Of a stretch of 35,870 nt of DNA, positions 24,045 to 31,432 are shown in pieces. The notes beneath the pieces are model-generated. The model worked only from the letters and a program-made list of their open reading frames with translations. It was not told the origin of the DNA and searched no databases. The DNA lies in the NCBI GenBank assembly GCA_051010195.1, contig JBPCVV010000086.1, positions 1 through 35,870 of the forward strand. The letters are read 5' to 3'. Positions within the stretch are counted from its first letter, which is position 1, and every line of letters starts with the position of its first letter. Source of the DNA: Anderseniella sp051010195 (lineage in GTDB: Bacteria > Pseudomonadota > Alphaproteobacteria > Rhizobiales > Aestuariivirgaceae). A program made the position numbers and the translations under genes.

Positions 24045-26576
24045 TCAGTCTACCCGCAGCACACGTGCCGGATTGGCGCGTAAGGCCGACCAGGTGGTGA
24101 TCAGTCCCGCAGCCACGGTGACGGCAAGGGCTGCCAGAGCAGTTGCCACGGCAATCAAACCGGAAAACTGCCACTCTAGCCCCAGTATCTGGGTGATGAT
24201 CGCCCACGCGCTTAAACCGCCGGCGATGATGGCAAAGCCTGCCGTTGCCAAACCGAGCAACGCATACTCAATGACCAGCGCCCGCAACAGCTGCGAGCGA
24301 GTTGCGCCATAGGTTTTCAGTACGACCGCATCATAGATGCGGCCGGACAATCCCGTCGCCAACGCCCCGCCAAGCACCAGAATGCCAGCCAGCAGAGTCA
24401 CGGCATTGGCACCGCGAATGGCGGTGATGAGCTTGCCCATCAGCGAGTTTATGGCATCCAGCGCATCACGGACCCGGATCGACGTTATGGTCGGGTAGGG
24501 ACCGGAAACCGCTCTGAGGATGTCGAGCTCGCGCTCCCGTTCGGCTTGAGCGGTAACAACAAACATGTGCGGCGCGCCGGCAAAGGTGTTGGGTGAAAAC
24601 ATCATCACGAAGTTGATCTGCAGGGAGCGCCAGTCAACAGCGCGGAAATTGGCCACTTCGGCGGTGATCTCCCGGCCCAGCACATTGACGCTGACAGTGT
24701 CGCCGATGTTCAGGCCCACGCCTTCGGCGATGTCGGCGGAAAACGACACCAGGGGCTTGCCGGAGTAATCCGCCGGCCACCATTCGCCTTCCGTCAATTG
24801 TCCGCCTTCCGGTGCGCTCGCGGCGTAGGTAATACCGCGGTCACCGCGCAGAGCCCAGGCAGCATCCGCGCTGACCTTGACTTCGCCGGCGGGCACACCG
24901 TTCACCTTGACAATGCGGCCGCGCAACATCGGCGCCCGGCTGACGGTCGAGGCGCCGGATTTTGTCAGCGTCTCGGCGAACCGGTCGGCCTCGCTGGAAT
25001 GGACGTCGAGGAAGAAGAAGCTGGGCGCCCTGTCCGGCAGGTTGTCCCTCAATTCCTTTGAGATATTGCTGTCGATGAGCGACAGGCTGACAAACAGCGT
25101 CAGGCCCAGGCCAAGCGATAGCACGACCGATGGTGTTGGTGTACCAGGCCGGTGCAGATTGGCGATGGCAAGGCGCATGACGGCGGACCGGGCACCGGTG
25201 GTGCGCGAGGCAATCCACATCATCACACGGGCCATCCCGGTCAGGATGGCGAAGCTGGCCAGGATGCCCGCGGCATAGCCGTAAGTGATGCGCGGGTCTG
25301 GAAACGCGGTGAGCGTGAGAACGAAGATGCAGGCAAGAGCAATGCCGATGACCAGCCATGAAGCCGGTCCGGGCCAGGCGATCCTGGTGGTCAGGATGTC
25401 ACGAAACAGGGCACTGGGCGGGATGCGCCCGGCGCGCGCCAATGGCCATACCGCAAATGCGATGACAATCAGGTAGCCGAACAGCGCGGCACGAACTACC
25501 GGCCATGGTTCGATGCCGACAGACACCGGGATTGGCAGCAGCCCGGACAACAGGGCGGCGGCCAGCGGCGGCGTGGAGAGCCCGGCCAGCACGCCGATGA
25601 ATATGCCACCGGTGGCGACAATGAACACCTCCATGAAGTAGGTCCAGAATACCAGCCGTTGAGACGCACCTAGACATTTCAGCGTCGCGATGTTTCTGGT
25701 GCGCCGTTCCAGGAATGCCTTGACCGCATTCGCCACGCCGACACCGCCGACAATGAGTGATGTCAGGCCGACCAGAGACAGGAAAAACGTGAGCCGGTCG
25801 ATAAAGCGGCGCACACCGGGTGCGGCGTTCTCGCGCGAGCGCACTTTCCAGCCCTGATCCTGCAGAAGCGGTCCGGCCTGCCCGACGATCTCCTTGACCA
25901 TGGTGTCATTGGCCGGTTGCGGCAGGGCCACCCGGTAGCGCCAGTTGATCAGGCTGCCGGGACGCGACAGGCCGGTTTCAGCCAGTGCATCGGTGGCGAT
26001 CATCAAACGCGGCCCGAGCACGAAACCGTCCGAAATCCGGTCCGGCTCACGCACGATAGCCGCATTAACAACGAGATCGGAATTGCCCACCCGGACAACA
26101 TCTCCGATCTTCAGGTCAAGACGCGCCAGCAGGGCATTTTCGACCACCGTGCCGGCCCGGCCTGACGGGCCGGGCTGCAGGGCACGCTCGAGCGGTATGT
26201 CCGGTTCAAGCTGTACCTGGCCGTAAAGCGGGTAGGCGCCGTCAACCACCTTGACCTCGACCAACGCTGACGATTTGTCGGGAACCGCCGCCATGGCGCG
26301 CAAGGTGGCCACCTTGCTGACCCGGCCAGCGGCGGTGATGAAGCTGCGCTGTTCGCTGCTGGGGGTATCGTAAAGCGTGGAAAACTCGATATCTCCGCCC
26401 ATCAGCGAGCGGCCTTCATTGGCAATACCGGTATTCAGGGCAGACGACAGCGCGCCGACCACCGCGATGGCGCTGACACCGAGGATCAAGCAAGCCAGGA
26501 AAATCCGGAATCCCTGCAGACCGGAACGCAGTTCACGCAAAGCGAGGCGCAACGCCGTTGACAACATGTGCATCAT
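24045..26576 (-). CDS. ABC transporter permease, YbbP/FtsX-like
   Basis: This 843-residue permease resembles E. coli YbbP: an N-terminal helix (about residues 18-42), a large extracytoplasmic domain, an FtsX-type helical domain around 255-440 (LTFFLSLVGLTSLIVGGVGVANAVKAFLERRTRNIATLKCLGAS), a second extracytoplasmic domain, and a second FtsX domain at the C-terminus (about 720-840, GRIYDAVVLKTYGATRSQLLRALVIEYALLG). The duplication of the core is typical. It probably forms an ATP-driven complex acting on lipids, lipoproteins or a secreted molecule; the substrate is unknown. ATGA overlap with the upstream ATPase gene shows translational coupling. Several ATG codons near the start (26576, 26573, 26567) leave the exact N-terminus uncertain. 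Confidence 0.9.
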   Translation of the reverse strand: MMHMLSTALRLALRELRSGLQGFRIFLACLILGVSAIAVVGALSSALNTGIANEGRSLMGGDIEFSTLYDTPSSEQRSFITAAGRVSKVATLRAMAAVPDKSSALVEVKVVDGAYPLYGQVQLEPDIPLERALQPGPSGRAGTVVENALLARLDLKIGDVVRVGNSDLVVNAAIVREPDRISDGFVLGPRLMIATDALAETGLSRPGSLINWRYRVALPQPANDTMVKEIVGQAGPLLQDQGWKVRSRENAAPGVRRFIDRLTFFLSLVGLTSLIVGGVGVANAVKAFLERRTRNIATLKCLGASQRLVFWTYFMEVFIVATGGIFIGVLAGLSTPPLAAALLSGLLPIPVSVGIEPWPVVRAALFGYLIVIAFAVWPLARAGRIPPSALFRDILTTRIAWPGPASWLVIGIALACIFVLTLTAFPDPRITYGYAAGILASFAILTGMARVMMWIASRTTGARSAVMRLAIANLHRPGTPTPSVVLSLGLGLTLFVSLSLIDSNISKELRDNLPDRAPSFFFLDVHSSEADRFAETLTKSGASTVSRAPMLRGRIVKVNGVPAGEVKVSADAAWALRGDRGITYAASAPEGGQLTEGEWWPADYSGKPLVSFSADIAEGVGLNIGDTVSVNVLGREITAEVANFRAVDWRSLQINFVMMFSPNTFAGAPHMFVVTAQAERERELDILRAVSGPYPTITSIRVRDALDAINSLMGKLITAIRGANAVTLLAGILVLGGALATGLSGRIYDAVVLKTYGATRSQLLRALVIEYALLGLATAGFAIIAGGLSAWAIITQILGLEWQFSGLIAVATALAALAVTVAAGLITTWSALRANPARVLRVD

Positions 26577-27310
26577 GACGCTGTGACACTGTCAGCGTGG
26601 ATCAGGCCATCCCTGATCTCGATGGTTCTTGAACAGCGTGCCGCGAGGTTGGGATCATGGGTGACCAGTACCAAAGAGGTTTCGCCGTCCGACTGCAGGT
26701 CGAACAACAGGTCCATGATGGTATGGCCGGTTTCCTGGTCAAGATTGCCGGTGGGCTCGTCTGCCAGGATTATCCTGGCACCTGCCGCGAGGGCGCGGGC
26801 TATGGCGACGCGTTGCTGCTCACCGCCCGACAGTTGGCCCGGGTAGTGATCCAGGCGATGGTCGAGGCCGACCCGTTCAAGCTGCTTGCGGGCCAGGTCG
26901 AATGCATCACCGGTGCCGCGCAGTTCGAGCGGCACGGCGACGTTTTCAAGTGCGGTCATGGCGGGGATCAGGTGGAACGACTGGAACACGATGCCGATAT
27001 TGTCGCGGCGAAACACCGCCAGCTGGTCTTCGCTGAGCCCGTTCAGGGTCTGTGAAGCCACCTGAACGCTGCCGCCTGTTGCCGCCTCAAGGCCGGCAAT
27101 CACCATGAGAAGCGTTGTCTTGCCGGACCCGGACGGGCCGACGACGGAAACGGCTTCACCGTTGGAGATGGCTAGATCGATGCCCTTGAGGATTTCGACA
27201 GGCCCGGCACGCGACGACAGGGTGACCTGCACGCCGTCTAGGCGCACTATGTCAGCCTTGTCGGAAGTTACGGAAATGCCAGTTTCGGGTGTGTCTACGC
27301 GAGCGTCCAT
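26573..27310 (-). CDS. ABC transporter ATP-binding protein, YbbA-like
   Basis: This 245-residue ATPase of the LolD/MacB subgroup has Walker A GPSGSGKTT near residue 60, the Q-loop VFQSFHLIPAMTALENVAVPL, signature LSGGEQQRVAIARA and Walker B IILADEPTGNLDQ. Its stop overlaps the permease start by four bases. A TesA-like esterase lies divergently on the other side of a 206-bp region, matching the ybbA-ybbP-tesA neighbourhood of other proteobacteria. The roughly 25-residue N-terminal extension is slightly longer than in simple LolD proteins. Confidence 0.92.
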   Translation of the reverse strand: MDARVDTPETGISVTSDKADIVRLDGVQVTLSSRAGPVEILKGIDLAISNGEAVSVVGPSGSGKTTLLMVIAGLEAATGGSVQVASQTLNGLSEDQLAVFRRDNIGIVFQSFHLIPAMTALENVAVPLELRGTGDAFDLARKQLERVGLDHRLDHYPGQLSGGEQQRVAIARALAAGARIILADEPTGNLDQETGHTIMDLLFDLQSDGETSLVLVTHDPNLAARCSRTIEIRDGLIHADSVTAS

Positions 27311-27371
27311 GGGCTTCCTAACGTTGGTGTGTCCGGTTCAGACCACGCCTTGTTGCGAATGAGCTTGGTTT

Positions 27372-27460
27372 CCAGAGCGGGATGCGGTTTTGCGCCCGCA
27401 TCCCGCTCTGGATTATAGTGATCGATCAGGTTTATGGCCTTTTGATTGAAATAATCAAAA
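27372..27460 (-). repeat. Two-hairpin intergenic repeat, copy B
   Basis: A 16-bp perfect stem, CCAGAGCGGGATGCGG (27372-27387) and its complement (27396-27411), encloses an 8-nt loop. A 28-bp spacer and an 8-bp stem TTTTGATT/AATCAAAA (27440-27460) follow. Read in reverse complement, the order matches copy A, with spacer similarity around CTGATCG. It lies in the divergent promoter region between the ybbA-like and tesA-like genes, so it could also influence their transcription. Confidence 0.65.
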
Positions 27461-27516
27461 ATCATCCTGATCTATGTGTGTAACAGACGTAACCATGCAA
27501 GGGATTCCGACGCATC

Positions 27517-28161
27517 ATGCAATCACATTCTCGACGCCACGTGATCAAACTGCTGGCGACTGCCTCGCTTACACCATTGGCCATACCAGCGATGGCGGCA
27601 GCACCGTTCTCCATTGTTGCGCTTGGTGACAGCCTGACTGCCGGGTATGGCCTGCCGCCGGAAGAGGCCTTTACCACGCGCCTGGAGCAGCGGTTGAATG
27701 AAAACGGTTTGAATGTCGAGGTGGTCAATGCAGGTGTGTCCGGAGACACCAGCAAGGGCGGACTGGCGCGGATTGACTGGTCGGTCCCGGACGGGTCCGG
27801 TCTGGTGATTGTGGAGTTGGGCGCCAATGATGCACTGCGCGGCATCTCGCCGGCAGAAACCGCGAAGAACCTCGATGCAATCGTTACACGGCTCAAGCAA
27901 CGCGGTATCGGCGTGCTGCTGGCAGGCATGCTGGCGCCGCCGAACATGGGCAAGGACTATGAGGCTGCCTTCAATGCGATTTACCCGGAACTGGCAGAAA
28001 AGCACGGTGTGGAGCTGTATCCGTTCTTTCTGGACGGGGTCGTGGCCGATCCGAAACTCAATCAGGCGGACGGCATTCACCCGAATGCGGCAGGCACTGC
28101 GGTCATTGTCGAGCGATTAACGCCAACGGTCGACAAGCTTGTACGTTCACTGGCATCATGA
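27517..28161 (+). CDS. tesA: TesA-like SGNH (GDSL) arylesterase with Tat-type signal
   Basis: This 214-residue SGNH hydrolase has block I GDSLTAGYGL with nucleophile S39, the glycine block SGDTSKGG, block III GANDALRG, and block V DGIHPNAAG with the Asp/His pair. TesA enzymes hydrolyse acyl-CoA, aryl esters or lysophospholipids. The N-terminus is a signal peptide with a twin-arginine motif (SRRHVIK, residues 5-11) and a cleavable AMA site near residue 27, so export through Tat is likely although the hydrophobic core is short. It diverges from the ybbA-like gene, an arrangement shared with other proteobacteria. Confidence 0.9.
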   Translation: MQSHSRRHVIKLLATASLTPLAIPAMAAAPFSIVALGDSLTAGYGLPPEEAFTTRLEQRLNENGLNVEVVNAGVSGDTSKGGLARIDWSVPDGSGLVIVELGANDALRGISPAETAKNLDAIVTRLKQRGIGVLLAGMLAPPNMGKDYEAAFNAIYPELAEKHGVELYPFFLDGVVADPKLNQADGIHPNAAGTAVIVERLTPTVDKLVRSLAS

Positions 28162-28236
28162 CTTGAGATTGTCATGTGCCGGGGTTTAGCCTTGGGACGC
28201 GACATTGATTCGGCGATAGCACAGGAGGGACTGACA

Positions 28237-28785
28237 ATGCCTCGACTGTTCACTGGCGTGGAACTACCATCAGATGTGGGCCGGGATCTGGTAATCATGC
28301 AGGGCGGCATTGAAGGTGCCCGCTGGATTGATCCGGACAACTATCACCTCACCTTGCGGTTTATAGGCGACATTTCAGACCGCGCGGCCGATGAATTGAC
28401 CGGTGAGCTGCAGCGTATCGTGGCAATGCCCGCGTTTAACATATCGCTTTCCGGCATGGGCGTGTTTGGAACGAAAAAACCTCATTCCCTCTATGTGAAA
28501 GTCGACGAAAGCCCGGATCTCAGGCGTTTGCAGGCGATGCATGAGCGGGTGTGCCAGTCTTTGGGAATGCCGCCGGAGCAGCGCAAGTTCACCCCGCATG
28601 TCACGATTGCGCGTGTGCGCGGCGCCATACCAAGGCAGGTTCAGACCTATGTCGGAGCCCACAACCTGTATCGTTCGCGGGTGTTCGATGTCAGCCAGTT
28701 CGTGCTGTTTTCGGCGCGCGCTTCACGCGGCGGCGGGCCTTATGGGCGCGAAGAAATTTATCCCCTGGCGCGCGCGGCAATGTGA
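28237..28785 (+). CDS. thpR: RNA 2',3'-cyclic phosphodiesterase (ThpR / 2H family)
   Basis: This 182-residue 2H phosphoesterase has both HxT motifs: HLTLRFIG with H37 and HVTIARV with H121. Family members open 2',3'-cyclic phosphates and can join tRNA halves in vitro; the natural substrate is not settled. I chose the ATG at 28237 because AGGAGGG precedes it at the right spacing and the protein then starts with the family-typical MPRLFTGVELP. Its last 28 bases overlap the 3' end of the phosphatase gene on the opposite strand. Confidence 0.92.
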   Translation: MPRLFTGVELPSDVGRDLVIMQGGIEGARWIDPDNYHLTLRFIGDISDRAADELTGELQRIVAMPAFNISLSGMGVFGTKKPHSLYVKVDESPDLRRLQAMHERVCQSLGMPPEQRKFTPHVTIARVRGAIPRQVQTYVGAHNLYRSRVFDVSQFVLFSARASRGGGPYGREEIYPLARAAM

Positions 28786-29231
28786 GTTACCAGGCCCCGG
28801 GCTGCCTGTTCTATCAGGTCGAGCGCGTGGTCAAATCCGTCTTCGCCACCATAATAGGGGTCGGGAACTTCGCGCACCGGCAATTCCCCGGCGAATTCCA
28901 GCAGCAAATGCACCCGGCCTGCCGATCCGTCCGGTTGCATTTCCCGTAAACGGGCGTAGTTGTTCCGGTCCATGGCGGCGATGATGTCGAACCGGTCAAA
29001 GTCTGCAGGGTCGATCTGCCGGGCACGCTGGTCGGAAATGTCTATTTCGCGCATCAAGGCGGTTTTTACCGCGCGTGGGTCAGGCGGGCTGCCGACATGC
29101 CAGCCGCTGGTGCCGGCACTGTCGGTGGCTATGTGGGCCATGCCTGCCTCGTCGAGAGCCAGGCGCACCGCGCCTTGCGCCATGGGCGAGCGGCAGATGT
29201 TTCCGAGACAGACGAGAAGGATGCTTTTCAT
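28758..29231 (-). CDS. Low-molecular-weight protein-tyrosine phosphatase
   Basis: This 157-residue enzyme has the CX5R active-site loop at the N-terminus (VCLGNICRS, C8 and R14) and the general-acid DP motif in VPDPYYGG near residue 126. Both are diagnostic of the LMW-PTP family, which removes phosphate from tyrosine and some small molecules. I placed the start at the ATG at 29231, the normal N-terminus MKSILLVCLGN; a longer frame would run into the divergent promoter region. The 48-bp gap to the pterin dehydratase gene holds promoters for both directions. Confidence 0.93.
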   Translation of the reverse strand: MKSILLVCLGNICRSPMAQGAVRLALDEAGMAHIATDSAGTSGWHVGSPPDPRAVKTALMREIDISDQRARQIDPADFDRFDIIAAMDRNNYARLREMQPDGSAGRVHLLLEFAGELPVREVPDPYYGGEDGFDHALDLIEQAARGLVTHIAARARG

Positions 29232-29279
29232 GGCGCAATTCGTTAACCTAGTCAGCAAATTTGTAAAGGAAGATCAGTA

Positions 29280-29573
29280 ATGGCGGAAAAGCTTCAAGGC
29301 CCGGCCCGGGAAAAGGCGTTGGCGGACCTCACAGGGTGGGCAAATGTGGATGGCCGGAACGCAATCTGCAAAACCTTCGTATTCAGCAATTTCAACGAGG
29401 CATTCGGCTGGATGAGCCGTGTTGCCATGCAGGCGGAAAAACTCGACCATCATCCTGAATGGAGCAATGTCTACAAGACCGTTGAAGTAACGCTTGCAAC
29501 CCACGATGCAGGTGGGGTAACTGATCTTGATGTCAAATTGGCACAGTTTATGAATAAATGCGTAACCAGTTAG
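29280..29573 (+). CDS. phhB: 4a-hydroxytetrahydrobiopterin dehydratase
   Basis: This 97-residue protein is a pterin-4a-carbinolamine dehydratase. The signature HHPEWSNVYKTVEVTLATHDAGG (about residues 59-81) contains the catalytic histidines. The enzyme recycles pterin cofactor after aromatic amino-acid hydroxylation, and in other bacteria assists in molybdopterin or folate-related reactions; no hydroxylase gene is in the window. AAGGAAG precedes the ATG. Confidence 0.92.
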   Translation: MAEKLQGPAREKALADLTGWANVDGRNAICKTFVFSNFNEAFGWMSRVAMQAEKLDHHPEWSNVYKTVEVTLATHDAGGVTDLDVKLAQFMNKCVTS

Positions 29574-29598
29574 GACTTTGAGTTAAACAAACTTTAAT

Positions 29599-29617
29599 CC
29601 TGACCGGACTTGTCAGG
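29599..29617 (+). terminator. Weak hairpin after phhB
   Basis: CCTGAC (29599-29604) pairs with GTCAGG (29612-29617) around a 7-nt loop. Only a short T-rich stretch follows, so it may be a weak terminator or attenuate read-through into the next gene. Confidence 0.3.
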
Positions 29618-29675
29618 CATACTGTTTGTGCTCATATTTGATATCGTATCAATCCGTTCTCCAAGGGAGTTGAAA

Positions 29676-30401
29676 ATGGCAGACCTAAAATACCAATCCC
29701 GGGCCCCTGCAGGCAGGCAGGCGCAAGAGATTGACGAGGGCCTGCGGTCCTACATGCTCGGCGTCTACAATTACATGGCGCTTGGCGTGGCGGCTACGGC
29801 CATCATAACACTGTTCGTGGCGTCTTCACCTGCATTGCTGCAGGTGGTGGTATCGCTGAAGTGGGTGTTCTTCATCGGCATTCTGGGCCTGGGCTTCCTG
29901 GCTCCGCGCCTGATCTTCTCAAACAATGCGGCTGTCGCTCACGGTGCTTTCTGGAGCTACTGCGCCTTGTGGGGCCTGGGCATCGCACCGATGGTAGGCC
30001 ACTATATGGGGGTTAGCCCCGGTATGGTTGTGCAAGCCTTCGGTATTGCCGCGGCCACATTTGGCGCCACCAGCCTGTTCGGCTACGTCACCAAGCGCAA
30101 CCTGTCCGGTCTTGGAACCTTCTTCATGATCGCCACCATCGGCATCATCATCGCCATGGTCGTCAATGCGCTGTTCATCGGATCCATAGGGTTCAGCCTG
30201 GTTGTTTCAATCATCACTGTGCTGCTGTTTGCTGGCATCACGGCCTATGAAACCCAGATGATCAAGGAAATGTACGTGGAAGGCGATGGCACTGTCGCAG
30301 CGCGGGGCAAGTCGATCTTCGGCGCCTTCATGCTGTATGGCAGCTTCATCACCATGTTCATCCACATCCTGAACATTCTCGGGATCATGAATTCGGACTG
30401 A
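29676..30401 (+). CDS. Bax inhibitor-1 / YccA family membrane protein
   Basis: This 241-residue protein has about seven membrane helices and belongs to the BI-1 (UPF0005) family. The C-terminal segment GITAYETQMIKEMYVEGDGTVAARGKSIFGAFMLYGSFITMFIHIL is typical. Bacterial homologues such as YetJ can leak calcium ions, and YccA modulates FtsH; the function here is not known. The ATG at 29676 is preceded by AAGGGAG; the longer frame from 29610 lacks a ribosome-binding site. It is followed by a strong terminator. Confidence 0.9.
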   Translation: MADLKYQSRAPAGRQAQEIDEGLRSYMLGVYNYMALGVAATAIITLFVASSPALLQVVVSLKWVFFIGILGLGFLAPRLIFSNNAAVAHGAFWSYCALWGLGIAPMVGHYMGVSPGMVVQAFGIAAATFGATSLFGYVTKRNLSGLGTFFMIATIGIIIAMVVNALFIGSIGFSLVVSIITVLLFAGITAYETQMIKEMYVEGDGTVAARGKSIFGAFMLYGSFITMFIHILNILGIMNSD

Positions 30402-30434
30402 TGTAAGACGATCTGATCTTACCAAGAAATCAAA

Positions 30435-30468
30435 CCCCCGCCGTACTGCTGTACGGCGGGGGTTTTTT
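30435..30468 (+). terminator. Rho-independent terminator of the BI-1 gene
   Basis: CCCCCGCCGTAC (30435-30446) and GTACGGCGGGGG (30451-30462) form a 12-bp stem around TGCT, followed by six T. On the other strand a short T-run also follows, so it may serve the convergent DUF2794 gene as well. Confidence 0.9.
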
Positions 30469-30509
30469 CGTTCAGACCCAAAGATCTGCAGATAAATCAG
30501 AACGCGAAG

Positions 30510-30911
30510 TCAGGCGCTGACCAGCTTGGGCTTCTTCAGCAGGACCTTCAGCACCTGGCCGAGATCGTGGCCACGGCGCAGAATCAGGCCGCCTGGTGCG
30601 GTGACCGAGTAGGCACCCTGCTTGCGGGCAAGCTTCGGGTTCTTCTCGATGCGGTAGAGCGGTTGTTCTGAGCTGCGGCGGAACACGGCAAACACGGCGC
30701 AGTCCTTGCTGAAATCCATGGCGTAATCGCGCCATTCTCCCGCTGCTACCTTGCTTCCGTAAAGGTTGAGGATTGTTGCAAGTTCAGTCCTGTTGAATGC
30801 GATCTGGGTGGTTTTTTTTGCATATAGGGGTTGCTTGTCTTGCGTGTCATCATTCGCCTGCGGGCCGCCAAATGCGGCCCCCAGCGCAACAATCTCTGGC
30901 TCTTCGCTCAT
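30510..30911 (-). CDS. DUF2794 family protein
   Basis: This 133-residue protein matches the alphaproteobacterial DUF2794 family of unknown function. Its central conserved part reads FNRTELATILNLYGSKVAAGEWRDYAMDF, then FAVFRRSSEQPLYRIEKNPKLARKQGAYSV and a glycine-rich GGLILRRGHDL. There is no signal peptide or membrane segment. The chain is basic at the C-terminus (KKPKL). It converges on the BI-1 gene, and its 5' end faces the long gap before htpG. Confidence 0.88.
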   Translation of the reverse strand: MSEEPEIVALGAAFGGPQANDDTQDKQPLYAKKTTQIAFNRTELATILNLYGSKVAAGEWRDYAMDFSKDCAVFAVFRRSSEQPLYRIEKNPKLARKQGAYSVTAPGGLILRRGHDLGQVLKVLLKKPKLVSA

Positions 30912-31107
30912 CCAACCTCCACTTAACTGTTTGTATTAAGGCTGTAATATCTTTGGCGCGAATTCAAATCCAGTCAAGACCGATTGATGGATCAGGGTGG
31001 CGAAACTGACGGCCGTGTCATGCAAAGATAATGAAACTGCCCAATTCCAGACACAAATAGACCCAAGAATCGTCGGGAACGCAGAACAATATTCAACCGT
31101 TGCCTCA

Positions 31108-31182
31108 AGGTCCGGCTCCAGATCGTTTCGGATATCTCAGCCCCCCAGCCCCCCGTGGCGAATTAGGAGCCGGACCTGTTTT
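31108..31182 (+). terminator. Long-loop hairpin with T-run (possible end of a small RNA)
   Basis: AGGTCCGGCTCC (31108-31119) pairs perfectly with GGAGCCGGACCT (31166-31177), and GTTTTT follows. The 46-nt loop is unusually long for a plain terminator and contains two C6 runs and a short internal AGAT/ATCT pairing. No plus-strand gene precedes it, so it could terminate a small RNA or be part of one. Confidence 0.45.
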
Positions 31183-31260
31183 TAAGTTAGTGAGTTTGTG
31201 AGTTGTGTTTGATTACTGCCCCAGTAGGGCCTGTTAGTCAGCAAAGTGAGTAAGATCCGG

Positions 31261-31290
31261 CGGCGCCAGTTGGTGCCGCTGTTTTCTTTT
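31261..31290 (+). terminator. Terminator-like hairpin upstream of htpG
   Basis: CGGCGCC (31261-31267) and GGTGCCG (31272-31278) form a stem with one G-T pair around AGTT, followed by CTGTTTTCTTTT. It lies before the predicted htpG promoter, so it would insulate htpG from upstream plus-strand transcription. Confidence 0.45.
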
Positions 31291-31313
31291 GTCGGCGGAA
31301 GTTTTGCGCCGGG

Positions 31314-31342
31314 CTTGATCTGACGTCGTAATATTCCAATAT
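31314..31342 (+). promoter_or_regulatory. Possible RpoH (heat-shock) promoter of htpG
   Basis: CTTG (31314-31317), an 18-bp spacer and CCAATAT (31336-31342) approximate the alphaproteobacterial RpoH pattern CTTG-N17/18-CYTATNT, with one mismatch in the -10. It would give a leader of roughly 85 nt. htpG is commonly under RpoH control, which supports the reading. Confidence 0.45.
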
Positions 31343-31432
31343 TCTGCTGCATCGAATCATCTGTTCTGCACTCTGGCCAGAAAACTGCCCCGGCCTGCAG
31401 CGCATTGGTATATTGGGAGGCAATTTTTCGAC

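Larger units (their letters stand above)
30912..31432. other. 521-bp intergenic region upstream of htpG
   Basis: The region contains the DUF2794 promoter side, a 12-bp stem with long loop and T-run (31108-31182), a smaller terminator-like hairpin (31261-31290) and a heat-shock-type promoter match (31314-31342). Short open frames here lack ribosome-binding sites and have no recognisable domain. Two terminator-like structures in a row, on the plus strand, suggest that a non-coding transcript may come from about 30930-31180. Confidence 0.5.
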
